12,465 bases of DNA from an uncultured Streptococcus sp. (lineage in GTDB: Bacteria; Bacillota; Bacilli; Lactobacillales; Streptococcaceae). The translations under genes were made by a program, and so were the position numbers. The notes under the pieces are model-generated. The model did not search any database. It was given only the letters and a program-made list of their open reading frames with translations, and was not told where the DNA came from. The stretch lies in contig CAJZGQ010000020.1 of NCBI GenBank assembly GCA_916048115.1, forward strand, positions 1 through 12,465, written 5' to 3'. Of this stretch, positions 1 to 6,276 are shown in pieces (the first letter of the stretch is position 1; each line of letters begins with the position of its first letter).

Positions 1-104
1 AGGCCTTCACAGGCTTCCTTATGAAAGCAACCAAAGGCCAAGCCAACCCACAAGTAGCCCTCAAGTTACTTGCTCAAGAATTGGCGAAGTTGAAAGAAGA
101 TTGA
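1..104 (+). CDS. gatB: Aspartyl/glutamyl-tRNA amidotransferase subunit B, C-terminal fragment
   Basis: This is the 3' end of a gene that begins before the window. Read from base 3 it encodes [16 protein letters not shown] followed by [17 protein letters not shown] and a TGA stop at 102-104. The [13 protein letters not shown] motif is the conserved tail-domain end of GatB (GatB/YqeY domain), which helps the amidotransferase engage tRNA. GatCAB converts misacylated Glu-tRNA(Gln) or Asp-tRNA(Asn) into the correct aminoacyl-tRNA using glutamine-derived ammonia. Only about 34 residues are visible, so the catalytic part cannot be assessed. A hairpin terminator follows ten bases after the stop, so this is the last gene of its unit. 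YqeY-type proteins share this tail domain, but the wording of the last residues fits streptococcal GatB as I remember it. Confidence 0.88.
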
Positions 105-113
105 TAGAAAAAG

Positions 114-136
114 AACCAGCCGAGAGGTTGGTTTTT
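114..136 (+). terminator. Rho-independent terminator after gatB
   Basis: An eight-pair stem (AACCAGCC at 114-121 with GGTTGGTT at 126-133, one G-U pair) closes a GAGA loop and runs into a T tract at 132-136. It lies just after the gatB stop. Confidence 0.85.
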
Positions 137-161
137 ACTATCCATAAAATTGTGTTAGAAT
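134..161 (+). promoter_or_regulatory. Putative sigma-A promoter of the small membrane protein gene
   Basis: An extended -10 (TGT followed by TAGAAT at 156-161) lies 16 bases after a weak -35 (TTTACT, 134-139). The -35 overlaps the T tract of the gatB terminator. The ribosome site AGGAGG follows about 30 bases downstream. Confidence 0.5.
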
Positions 162-203
162 AGGAAAGACCATTACATATCAACTAGCATTAGGAGGAGT
201 CAC

Positions 204-587
204 ATGAACAAATTTTTAAGAGTTTTATTTATCCTAGTCATTATCGCTATGTCTGGAGCGATTATCTTCCAGTTATTCTTTCCATCCTATATGGGCAATC
301 ATTCGGGATATGGTATTTCTGTCGGTTGGCAACGGGAGATTGGGATTTGGAATATGGCAGTCCTTGTGATCTTGATTGCCGTCAATCTCAAATACGATTG
401 GTTTTATCTTCGGACGGTACTAGTGGCCTTGATCATTGGTGGGCTTGGGATTGGGACCAATCATCTTTTCAATTATTTTCACTATCATCTGCCAGTCAAT
501 GGGATCGGTGCGCTTGAAAATTATCTCCTCGTCCTTGGTTGGATGGTGGGCTGGAGAATAGAGAATTCACGAATCAAGAAAAAGTAA
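204..587 (+). CDS. Small integral membrane protein of unknown function
   Basis: I do not recognise this 127-residue protein with certainty. It has about four hydrophobic segments (roughly residues 4-26, 48-62, 69-88 and 101-117), a short basic tail ending RIKKK, and no signal cleavage site or catalytic motif. The linker GWQREIGIWNM and a histidine-rich stretch NHLFNYFHYHLP (about residues 86-97) are its most distinctive parts. It resembles small conserved membrane proteins annotated only as domains of unknown function (possibly DUF6790-like, low confidence). The start is supported by AGGAGG ending ten bases before the ATG. It has its own promoter and a weak terminator candidate behind it, so it appears monocistronic. 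Nothing in the neighbours suggests a role. Confidence 0.75.
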   Translation: MNKFLRVLFILVIIAMSGAIIFQLFFPSYMGNHSGYGISVGWQREIGIWNMAVLVILIAVNLKYDWFYLRTVLVALIIGGLGIGTNHLFNYFHYHLPVNGIGALENYLLVLGWMVGWRIENSRIKKK

Positions 588-591
588 GAAG

Positions 592-617
592 GAGTAGTCG
601 AAGGGCGGCTCTTTTTT
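592..617 (+). terminator. Probable weak rho-independent terminator
   Basis: GAGTAGTC (592-599) pairs with GGCGGCTC (604-611), with one A-G mismatch and two or three G-U pairs around a GAAG loop. Six T residues follow. It begins five bases after the small membrane protein gene; the stem is imperfect. Confidence 0.5.
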
Positions 618-632
618 ATCTTCAGTTTTTTC

Positions 633-661
633 TTGACAAACAAAAGGAAAACGTTTACAAT
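633..661 (+). promoter_or_regulatory. Strong sigma-A promoter of the butanediol dehydrogenase gene
   Basis: A perfect -35 TTGACA (633-638) is followed after exactly 17 bases by TACAAT (656-661, five of six consensus bases). Transcription would start near 668 and give a leader of about 50 bases carrying AAGGAG at 707-712. The cre site at 645-659 overlaps the spacer and the -10. Confidence 0.85.
645..659 (+). promoter_or_regulatory. Catabolite-responsive element (cre) for CcpA
   Basis: AGGAAAACGTTTACA fits the cre consensus WTGNAANCGNWNNCW at every constrained position except the second, which is G instead of T. It overlaps the promoter spacer and the first four bases of the -10 box. CcpA bound here would be expected to block polymerase, giving glucose repression. 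The motif is seen; regulation is inferred. Confidence 0.75.
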
Positions 662-720
662 TTTAAATATAAAGTTTCCTGAAAAGAAAACAAAAAAGGT
701 GAAAACAAGGAGATTATCCT

Positions 721-1764
721 ATGGCTACTATGAAAGCAGCTCGCTGGCATGCAGCAAAAGACGTTCGTATCGAAGAAGTGGAAGTACCTGAAGTACAACC
801 ACATCAAGTAAAAGTGGCAGTTAAGTTCACAGGGATCTGTGGGACGGACTTGCATGAATATTTGGATGGACCGATCTTCATTCCAACTGAAGAACATGTG
901 TATTCTGGTCAAAAAGCACCGGTTACTTTGGGACATGAATTCTCTGGTGAAATTGTAGAAGTCGGAAGTGATGTGACTCGTGTCAAAGTTGGGGATCGCG
1001 TGACGATTGAACCAATTTTGGCAAAACATAACCTAATCGGTGACTATAACCTTGATCCAAACTTGAACTTTGTCGGCCTTGCTGCAGATGGTGGTTTTGC
1101 CAAATATTGTGTCCTTGACGGTGACATTGTCCATGTGATTCCAGATGGCTTGAGCTATGAACAAGCTGCGCTTACAGAACCTGCAGCTGTGGCTGTTTAT
1201 GCCGTTCGTCAATCTGCATTGAAAACTGGGGATACAGCCGTTATCTTTGGCTTGGGTCCAATCGGTCTTTTGATTGTTGAAGCCCTTCGTGCAGCAGGAG
1301 CATCAAAAATCTATGCGGTTGAATTATCTCCTGAACGCCAAGCGAAAGCGGAAGAATTGGGAGCAATCGTTGTTCGCCCAGAAGAAGGAGAAACAATCGT
1401 CGAAGCCATCCATCGCTTGACAGGTGGTGGAGCAGATGTTTCTTATGAAGTGACTGGAGTTCCAGTTGTTTTAGGTCAAGCCCTTGCAGCTGTTCATAAA
1501 GCTGGGGAATGTATGGTCGTATCTATCTGGGAACGTGAAGCTAGCATCAATCCAAATGAATTCGCTATCCAAGAAAAATCTCTCAAAGGAATTATTGCCT
1601 ACCGTCATATTTTCCCTAAAGTATTGGAATTGATGGAACAAGGCTACTTCTCTGCTGAAAAATTGGTTACCAAGAAAATTAAATTGGAAAATATCGTTGA
1701 AGAAGGATTTATTGAATTAACACAAGATAAATCTCAAATCAAGATTTTGGTTCAACCTGAATAA
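721..1764 (+). CDS. bdhA: 2,3-butanediol dehydrogenase, zinc-dependent medium-chain dehydrogenase
   Basis: A 347-residue medium-chain alcohol dehydrogenase, closely matching Bacillus BdhA in length and in motifs such as MKAARWH, GICGTDLHEYLDGPIFIP and YAVELSPERQKAEELGA-like text. It should reversibly reduce acetoin to 2,3-butanediol with NADH in the cytoplasm. Catalytic zinc ligands are visible at Cys40 and the GHE motif (His72, Glu73). The Rossmann motif GLGPIG is at 177-182, and Glu201 after the second strand points to NAD rather than NADP. The four-cysteine structural zinc cluster of classical alcohol dehydrogenases is absent, as in the BDH/sorbitol dehydrogenase branch. The first ATG is preferred over the ATG three codons later because AAGGAG sits eight bases before it. 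The gene is monocistronic, with a strong promoter overlapped by a cre site, so glucose repression is likely. No acetoin-forming genes are adjacent. A sorbitol or threonine dehydrogenase activity is the main alternative. Confidence 0.88.
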   Translation: MATMKAARWHAAKDVRIEEVEVPEVQPHQVKVAVKFTGICGTDLHEYLDGPIFIPTEEHVYSGQKAPVTLGHEFSGEIVEVGSDVTRVKVGDRVTIEPILAKHNLIGDYNLDPNLNFVGLAADGGFAKYCVLDGDIVHVIPDGLSYEQAALTEPAAVAVYAVRQSALKTGDTAVIFGLGPIGLLIVEALRAAGASKIYAVELSPERQAKAEELGAIVVRPEEGETIVEAIHRLTGGGADVSYEVTGVPVVLGQALAAVHKAGECMVVSIWEREASINPNEFAIQEKSLKGIIAYRHIFPKVLELMEQGYFSAEKLVTKKIKLENIVEEGFIELTQDKSQIKILVQPE

Positions 1765-1790
1765 GCGAATAAATTTATATGAAATATATG

Positions 1791-1818
1791 AGGCTGAAAC
1801 GTTTCGTTTCGGCCTTTT
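1791..1818 (+). terminator. Rho-independent terminator after bdhA
   Basis: AGGCTGAAAC (1791-1800) pairs over ten positions with GTTTCGGCCT (1806-1815, one G-U) around a GTTTC loop, then TTT. The T tract is short but the stem is strong. Confidence 0.85.
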
Positions 1819-1819
1819 A

Positions 1820-1828
1820 TGATACAAT
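1820..1828 (+). promoter_or_regulatory. Putative extended -10 promoter of the EamA transporter gene
   Basis: TGATACAAT is an extended -10 (TGn plus TACAAT at 1823-1828) directly behind the bdhA terminator. No good -35 is visible 16-18 bases upstream, where the terminator stem lies. The ribosome site AGGAGGGG follows at 1848-1855. Confidence 0.5.
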
Positions 1829-1858
1829 AAAAGTAAGGAACAGATTTAGGAGGGGACT

Positions 1859-2770
1859 ATGTCAAAGACGATGAAAGGAACACTCATGACCTTGATCGCT
1901 GGGATCGCTTGGGGACTATCCGGAGTTAGCGGGCAATATTTAATGGTTCATGGATTTTCGGCTATTGAGTTAACAAATCTCCGTTTGCTTTTTTCTGGAA
2001 TTGTCCTTATTCTTCTTTCCTACGTTGCAGATAAGGAGAAGTTTTTGGCCTTTGCCAAAGATAAATCTTCCTACCTTCCCCTTCTTATTTTTGCCTTTTT
2101 AGGATTGTTATTGACTCAGTTGACCTATTTAGAGGCGATTGCTGAAACCAATGCTGGGACTGCTACGGTGTTACAGTATCTCTGTCCAGTGGGAATTTTA
2201 GCCTATACCTGTATCATTGATAAGGTGGCCCCTACACTAGCAGAAGTGTTTTCGATGCTTCTAGCGATTGGTGGCACATTCTTAATAGCAACCCATGGTC
2301 AACTCAATCAATTGGCCATCAATCCCAAAGGTTTGGCTTGGGGAGTGGTGTCAGCATTTGCCTATGCCCTTTACATCATTCTACCTCTGAACTTAATTCA
2401 AAAATGGGGAAGCATGCTGGTGATTGGAGTTGGGATGACTATTCCAGGAATCCTAATGCTCCCTTTTAGTGGTCTTCTCTCTTCTTCTGGAAACTACAGA
2501 CTCGATACCTGGATGGCCCTTTTTGGCTTGGTGGTGATTGGGACGATTTTTGCCTATACAGCCTTTCTGAAAGGAACCTCTTTGGTAGGAGCCGTTAAAG
2601 GAAGCTTGCTGGCGTCCTTTGAGCCTGTTTCGGCAGTTTTCTTTGCCTTTGTCATTATGAAGGAGCATTTTTTTATGGTTGATGTGATTGGGATGGCCAT
2701 GATCCTCCTTGCAGTTCTCTTGATTTCCCTCAAGGATTTCATGATTCAAAAAGAAAAAGGAATCTTGTAA
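1859..2770 (+). CDS. EamA-family (drug/metabolite transporter superfamily) membrane transporter
   Basis: A 303-residue, very hydrophobic protein of about ten membrane segments, the usual length for a two-repeat EamA carrier. The first repeat spans roughly residues 8-145 and the second 155-293. Each begins with the family signature of a small, aromatic-rich helix: GIAWGLSGVSGQYL near the N terminus and GLAWGVVSAFAYALY near residue 160. The later FEPVSAVFFAFVIMKE stretch is the typical EamA end-of-repeat motif. Such proteins export or exchange metabolites such as amino acids, sugars or purines across the cytoplasmic membrane. The substrate cannot be read from the sequence. The start is supported by a strong AGGAGGGG site four bases before the ATG. 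It is flanked by terminators on both sides, so it is transcribed alone. Confidence 0.87.
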   Translation: MSKTMKGTLMTLIAGIAWGLSGVSGQYLMVHGFSAIELTNLRLLFSGIVLILLSYVADKEKFLAFAKDKSSYLPLLIFAFLGLLLTQLTYLEAIAETNAGTATVLQYLCPVGILAYTCIIDKVAPTLAEVFSMLLAIGGTFLIATHGQLNQLAINPKGLAWGVVSAFAYALYIILPLNLIQKWGSMLVIGVGMTIPGILMLPFSGLLSSSGNYRLDTWMALFGLVVIGTIFAYTAFLKGTSLVGAVKGSLLASFEPVSAVFFAFVIMKEHFFMVDVIGMAMILLAVLLISLKDFMIQKEKGIL

Positions 2771-2796
2771 AACCAAAACCAATCATATTTTAGTTA

Positions 2797-2826
2797 AAAG
2801 GTTGAGACGAAGGTCTTGGCCTTTTT
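2797..2826 (+). terminator. Rho-independent terminator after the EamA transporter gene
   Basis: AAAGGTTGAGAC (2797-2808) pairs over twelve positions with GTCTTGGCCTTT (2813-2824, including G-U pairs) around a GAAG loop, ending in five T residues. It resembles the bdhA terminator in sequence (AGGnTGAnAC core). Confidence 0.87.
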
Positions 2827-2867
2827 GTAATCCTCGCCCTCTGAGGGAGAGTTATCACTATATAGCG

Positions 2868-2896
2868 TATACATCGCTGGAAAAAGATGTTAAAAT
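2868..2896 (+). promoter_or_regulatory. Putative promoter of the lipoprotein gene
   Basis: An extended -10 (TGT plus TAAAAT at 2891-2896) lies 17 bases after TATACA (2868-2873, four of six -35 bases). It is located just before the ribosome site at 2913-2918. Confidence 0.5.
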
Positions 2897-2924
2897 AGAA
2901 CAAAACTTTTTTAAGGAGATGAGG

Positions 2925-4013
2925 ATGAAAAAGATTTTTAAATGGACCCTATTTGCTGTAGCGACCTTGAGTTTAGCGGCTTGTGGAATCAGTGCTCAAA
3001 AGACAAATTCGCAGCAAGCAAAGACAGAAAAAGCAGCGAAAAGCTCTGCATCTGACGGTCAAGTCGAGGTGAGTTTAAAAGGAGGGCAATACATCAAACC
3101 ACCTGTCCTCAATGACTCAGAAGACGGAAGCTATTTAGCCCTTCAATTGGAATTTAAAAATGTTGCCAAAGAATCTATCAACGTGTCAGATTCAGATATC
3201 ACCATTTACGATGCGAATAATAACAAGGTCAAATTGCAGTCAGGAATTTATGACCACAGTGAAGCCTTCCAACTGCTCAAGAGTGATCAGTTGGCCCAGG
3301 ATAAAAAATTAACCGGCTATATCGTTTTTCCAGTCGAAAAAGGTAAAAAATATGAAGTGCAGTATGAACGAAAAACCTATAGCTCTGATAAAAAATCCAA
3401 GCCTTTAAAATTTGCGGTGGATTCTTCTCAGTATGAGGACAAGGTGGAAGCTTCCACTATTCTAGCAGATGAATACATCAATCAAGTTTACTTCAGTGGC
3501 CAACGAAAGGTCAAAAAGGATGACGCTTTTGTTTTGGGAACTGATTTGAAAAAGGAACGCAGTGATTTCCGTGCGAAATTTGCGGCTGATTTTACTCGTC
3601 AATTGCATGATTACCAATTCCCTGAAGAAGAAGTGACCCAGTTTATCGATGCTTATGAAAAAGAAAATGCTAAGCGTGCGAAATTAACCTATAAGGTTAA
3701 ACAATATCTCCCGGACAAGGTGGTCATTAGTCTAAATCCTGAGACGGTCAGCATGGAAAAGACGATCTTAAACCACATGCAGACCTTCTATCAGGAACAT
3801 CGAAAAGACTATCCAGGGATCATCGAAGCGAACCAGGCTCAAAACAAAGCCTATAGAGAGGAAATGATGGCTTCTCTTGCAGATCGCCCCTTGACGACGC
3901 CGGATCGATACGACTACCAGTTGACCTTTGTTAAGAAAGATGGCAAATGGGAAGTAGAAAAAGCCTACAATAGTGATAGCTTTATGGAAAAATTCGAGGG
4001 AAATCTTTCTTAA
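2925..4013 (+). CDS. Surface lipoprotein with DUF4352-like and DUF5105-like domains
   Basis: A 362-residue lipoprotein of unknown function. MKKIFKWTLFAV leads into the lipobox LAAC with Cys20 as the lipidated residue. A linker rich in Lys, Ser, Ala and Gln follows (about 23-47), then a beta-rich segment (about 48-165) with the YLALQLEFKNVAKESINV pattern of DUF4352-type immunoglobulin-like domains. The remainder (about 170-355) is a helical, charged domain ending in VKKDGKWEVEKAYN, which resembles DUF5105. The pairing of these two domains in lipoproteins is known in Firmicutes; the domain names are from memory. The frame stays open further upstream, but any start there would lie in or near the preceding terminator. 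AAGGAG at 2913-2918 sits six bases before this ATG, so this start is chosen; an ATG at 2919 is too close and out of frame. The gene has its own promoter and terminator. A role in surface binding or stress response would be a guess. Confidence 0.82.
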   Translation: MKKIFKWTLFAVATLSLAACGISAQKTNSQQAKTEKAAKSSASDGQVEVSLKGGQYIKPPVLNDSEDGSYLALQLEFKNVAKESINVSDSDITIYDANNNKVKLQSGIYDHSEAFQLLKSDQLAQDKKLTGYIVFPVEKGKKYEVQYERKTYSSDKKSKPLKFAVDSSQYEDKVEASTILADEYINQVYFSGQRKVKKDDAFVLGTDLKKERSDFRAKFAADFTRQLHDYQFPEEEVTQFIDAYEKENAKRAKLTYKVKQYLPDKVVISLNPETVSMEKTILNHMQTFYQEHRKDYPGIIEANQAQNKAYREEMMASLADRPLTTPDRYDYQLTFVKKDGKWEVEKAYNSDSFMEKFEGNLS

Positions 4014-4025
4014 TGCTGAAGTTGG

Positions 4026-4057
4026 CACTCCTAGGACATGAATCTAGGAGTGTTTTT
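4026..4057 (+). terminator. Rho-independent terminator after the lipoprotein gene
   Basis: A perfect nine-pair stem (CACTCCTAG at 4026-4034 with CTAGGAGTG at 4044-4052), a nine-base loop and five T residues. It begins 12 bases after the stop codon. Confidence 0.92.
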
Positions 4058-4060
4058 GTC

Positions 4061-4077
4061 TATAGCTATAAACTATA
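4061..4077 (+). promoter_or_regulatory. Met-box-like palindrome, putative MtaR/MetR (CmhR-type) operator
   Basis: TATAGCTATAAACTATA matches the streptococcal methionine-regulator box that I recall as TATAGTTTSAAACTATA, differing at positions 6, 8 and 9. Both outer half-sites (TATAG and CTATA) are intact. It ends 22 bases before the putative -35 of the M20D gene, a usual place for a LysR-type regulator. The motif is seen; the regulator's identity is inferred from memory and from the methionine genes downstream. Confidence 0.6.
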
Positions 4078-4099
4078 TCAAAATCCAAGAAACAGGAAT

Positions 4100-4128
4100 T
4101 AGACGGAAACACCTATTAGTGATAAAAT
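4100..4128 (+). promoter_or_regulatory. Putative promoter of the M20D amidohydrolase gene
   Basis: TAGACG (4100-4105, four of six -35 bases) is followed after 17 bases by TAAAAT (4123-4128), which carries the TGn extension. The weak -35 suits an activated promoter, in line with the Met-box-like palindrome just upstream. Confidence 0.55.
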
Positions 4129-4158
4129 AATTTTAAGTTCGAAAGGAGATGAAGGCTT

Positions 4159-5304
4159 GTGTCTTTTTCTTATGAAGAGTTAGCAGAGATTCGCCACTAT
4201 ATCCACCAACACCCAGAATTGTCTGGTCAAGAATACCAGACAACCGCCTTTCTAAAAGAGCGTCTTGAAGAGTTGGGGATTCGTATTTTAGAGAGTAGAT
4301 TAAAAACTGGTCTGATTGCAGAAATTGGGTCCGGCCAACCGGTGGTGGCACTTCGAGCAGATATCGATGCCCTTCCGATTTTGGAACAAACGAATCTGCC
4401 CTACCAAAGTCAGAATCCAGGCGTCATGCATGCCTGTGGCCATGATTTTCATCAAACCAGTCTTCTGGGAGCAGCAGCTCTTCTCAAGGAAAAAGAAGAC
4501 CAGCTTGAAGGGACCGTACGCTTGATCTTTCAACCAGCAGAAGAAATCTCAGAAGGTGCTTCTGATGTTTTAGCAACAGGACTGTTGGAGGATGTTCAAG
4601 GAATTATTGGTTTTCACAATATTCCCCAGCTAAAAGCAGGGCAACTTGCCTTGAATGCTGGAGCCATGATGGCAGGGGTTGAGAAATTCAAGGTTACTGT
4701 GACAGGGGTTAGTAGTCATGCTGCGAGACCAGATTTAGGAGTTGACACTGTAACGGCCGTCACAACCATGGTTCAGAACTTACAATTATTAATTTCACGG
4801 ACCGTTTCTCCCTTTGAAACAGCTGTTTTGTCCATTACGCACCTGGATGTGGGCTCAACCTGGAATGTGCTTCCAAAATCAGGCTATTTTGAAGGAACCA
4901 TTCGTTCCTTTAATCCGAGTGTGCAAAGAGACTTGAAGGCACATTTTATTTCTATCATTCGACACATTGCAGAAAGTCTGGAAGTAGATGTGGCTTTTGA
5001 GTGGGGTGTGACCCCGCCCGTTACCTTTAATGATGAGGAATTGACGCAGGTGGTTTGGGAAGCTTCACAAGGCTTGGCTGAAGTGATTCCAGCGAATCCT
5101 TCTACAGCTGGAGAAGACTTTGCCTTTTACCAAGAGCGAATTCCTGGAGTCTTTGCCTTTATCGGTTCGAATGGAGAGCCGGATGCGCCAGACCTCCATC
5201 ATGATCATATGACCATCGATGATGCAGCCTTTGAGGTATCGGTTCCCTATTATGTTGAAAATGCGCAAGCTTTATTGCGGTATTTTAAAGCCAAAGAAGT
5301 GTGA
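4159..5304 (+). CDS. M20D-family N-acyl-amino-acid amidohydrolase
   Basis: A 381-residue cytoplasmic metallo-amidohydrolase of the hippurate/N-acyl-L-amino acid hydrolase group, full length for the family. It begins with the typical IRHYIHQHPELSGQE motif. Metal ligands are visible as Cys93 and His95 in HACGHD, Glu128-Glu129 in QPAEE, His153 in GFHN, and His347/348 near the C terminus in DLHHDHM. The ALRADIDALP motif spans about 64-73. The lid domain lies roughly at 180-290. The start is GTG, chosen because AAGGAG ends ten bases before it and the ATG at 4149 is in another frame that stops quickly. The Met-box-like site upstream and sulfur-amino-acid transport genes downstream suggest release of methionine or cysteine from N-acyl forms, as for Bacillus YxeP-type enzymes. 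The true substrate is not visible. No clear terminator follows, so readthrough into the next gene is possible. Confidence 0.87.
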   Translation: MSFSYEELAEIRHYIHQHPELSGQEYQTTAFLKERLEELGIRILESRLKTGLIAEIGSGQPVVALRADIDALPILEQTNLPYQSQNPGVMHACGHDFHQTSLLGAAALLKEKEDQLEGTVRLIFQPAEEISEGASDVLATGLLEDVQGIIGFHNIPQLKAGQLALNAGAMMAGVEKFKVTVTGVSSHAARPDLGVDTVTAVTTMVQNLQLLISRTVSPFETAVLSITHLDVGSTWNVLPKSGYFEGTIRSFNPSVQRDLKAHFISIIRHIAESLEVDVAFEWGVTPPVTFNDEELTQVVWEASQGLAEVIPANPSTAGEDFAFYQERIPGVFAFIGSNGEPDAPDLHHDHMTIDDAAFEVSVPYYVENAQALLRYFKAKEV

Positions 5305-5320
5305 TAAAGAAAAACTATCA
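5302..5320 (+). promoter_or_regulatory. Inverted repeat TGATA-N9-TATCA, putative CmbR (LysR-type) operator
   Basis: TGATA (5302-5306) and TATCA (5316-5320) form a perfect inverted repeat with a nine-base spacer, extended by one pair (G5301 and C5321). This is the core of the streptococcal CmbR box that I recall as TGATA-N9-TATCA-N2-4-TGATA. The third half-site is poor (CCATA at 5324-5328). The repeat overlaps the stop codon of the amidohydrolase gene and lies 20 to 39 bases upstream of two candidate promoters. It could instead be a small RNA hairpin; there is no T tract. Confidence 0.5.
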
Positions 5321-5340
5321 CCTCCATAAAAAATATATAT

Positions 5341-5369
5341 TAGGCAAGTAAATGCTTTTTTGATAAAAT
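5341..5369 (+). promoter_or_regulatory. Candidate upstream promoter of the transport operon
   Basis: TAGGCA (5341-5346, four of six) and, 17 bases on, TAAAAT (5364-5369) with a TGA extension. It overlaps the downstream candidate at 5360-5388. Confidence 0.4.
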
Positions 5370-5388
5370 TAAAAAATACTTTTAAAAT
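5360..5388 (+). promoter_or_regulatory. Candidate main promoter of the transport operon
   Basis: TTGATA (5360-5365, five of six) and TAAAAT (5383-5388, five of six) are separated by exactly 17 bases. This is the better match of the two overlapping promoters before the amino-acid-binding lipoprotein gene. AAGGAG at 5414-5419 follows. Confidence 0.6.
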
Positions 5389-5424
5389 GGCGTTTTATGT
5401 GCCTGAAACGAATAAGGAGATCCT

Positions 5425-6252
5425 ATGAATCTAAAAAAAGTGATTAAGTATTCTGCTTTAGGATTAGTTGCAGTCCTTGCAACCAGTGCTTTAGTAGCAT
5501 GTTCATCTGGTAAATCAGCCAGTGGTAAGAAAACCATTGAAGTTGGGACCGTTGGAACAACCAAACCATTCTCTTACGAAGAAAAAGACGGCAAGCTAAC
5601 CGGTTATGAAATCGAAGTTTTGCGTGAAATCTTCAAAGGTTCAGACAAATATGAAGTAAACTTTAACAAAACAGAGTGGTCTTCAGTCTTTGCTGGCTTA
5701 GATAGTGACCGTTTCCAAATCGGTGCAAACAACATTAGTTACTCAAAAGAGCGGGAAGAAAAATACCTCTATCCAAATCCATATGCTCGTAATCCATTAG
5801 TGTTGGTCGTACCAAAAGATTCTTCTATTAAATCGTTGGATGACATTGGTGGCAAGAAAACAGAAGTTGTTCAAGGAACATCTACTGCTAAACAATTAGA
5901 AGATTACAATAAAAAACATTCAGATAATCCAACTAACTTGCAATACACAGATGGAACCATTCAAACCATCATGGCTAATTTAGCGGATGGTCGTACAGAT
6001 TACAAGATCTTCGAACGGATCTCAGTAGATACTATCATTCGTGATCAAGGCTATGACAACTTGAAGGTTATCGAGCTTCCAAGCGACCAACAACCTTATG
6101 TGTATCCAATTATTGCAAAAGAAGATAAAGACCTTCAAAAATTTGTCAACAAACGGATCAAGGAACTCTATGACAATGGAACCCTTGAAAAACTGTCTAA
6201 AAAATACTTTGGTGGAGTTTATCTACCAGAAGCAAAAGATATTAAAGAATAA
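5425..6252 (+). CDS. Amino-acid ABC transporter substrate-binding lipoprotein (family 3, cystine/polar amino acid type)
   Basis: A 275-residue exported lipoprotein that should capture an amino acid at the cell surface for an ABC importer. The signal peptide ends in the lipobox LVAC with Cys26 lipidated, followed by a Ser/Gly/Lys linker. The mature part (about 36-265) is a family-3 periplasmic-binding fold: [20 protein letters not shown] then [13 protein letters not shown] near the start, [19 protein letters not shown] in the first lobe, and [14 protein letters not shown] in the second. The pattern is closest to cystine-binding TcyA-like proteins and to pneumococcal SP_0148, which occupies the same place before metQ. 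No family-3 permease or ATPase is nearby, so it either shares MetN-MetI or serves a transporter elsewhere. AAGGAG lies five bases before the ATG. The inverted repeat upstream suggests control by sulfur-amino-acid supply. Substrate assignment is inference. Confidence 0.87.
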   Translation: MNLKKVIKYSALGLVAVLATSALVACSSGKSASGKKTIEVGTVGTTKPFSYEEKDGKLTGYEIEVLREIFKGSDKYEVNFNKTEWSSVFAGLDSDRFQIGANNISYSKEREEKYLYPNPYARNPLVLVVPKDSSIKSLDDIGGKKTEVVQGTSTAKQLEDYNKKHSDNPTNLQYTDGTIQTIMANLADGRTDYKIFERISVDTIIRDQGYDNLKVIELPSDQQPYVYPIIAKEDKDLQKFVNKRIKELYDNGTLEKLSKKYFGGVYLPEAKDIKE

Positions 6253-6276
6253 TATATAATTAAAGGAGACTTCAAA

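Noticed and set aside
1793..1807. A cre-like sequence (TGAAACGTTTC) after bdhA
   Set aside because: The spacing between TG and CG is one base short of the cre consensus and the palindrome is the terminator stem.
2833..2851. A small hairpin (CTCgCCC with GGGaGAG) upstream of the lipoprotein promoter
   Set aside because: It has an internal mismatch, only six pairs and no T tract; likely chance or a minor structure behind the real terminator.
2802..2924. A 41-codon upstream extension of the lipoprotein gene beginning at a TTG
   Set aside because: The start would lie inside the terminator stem of the EamA gene, upstream of the lipoprotein promoter, and has no ribosome site. The ATG at 2925 has AAGGAG and opens a proper signal peptide.
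5305..5424. An S-box (SAM), T-box or SMK riboswitch before the methionine operon
   Set aside because: The leader is too short for an S-box or T-box, and I see no conserved T-box motif, K-turn or terminator/antiterminator pair. LysR-type operators explain the region better.
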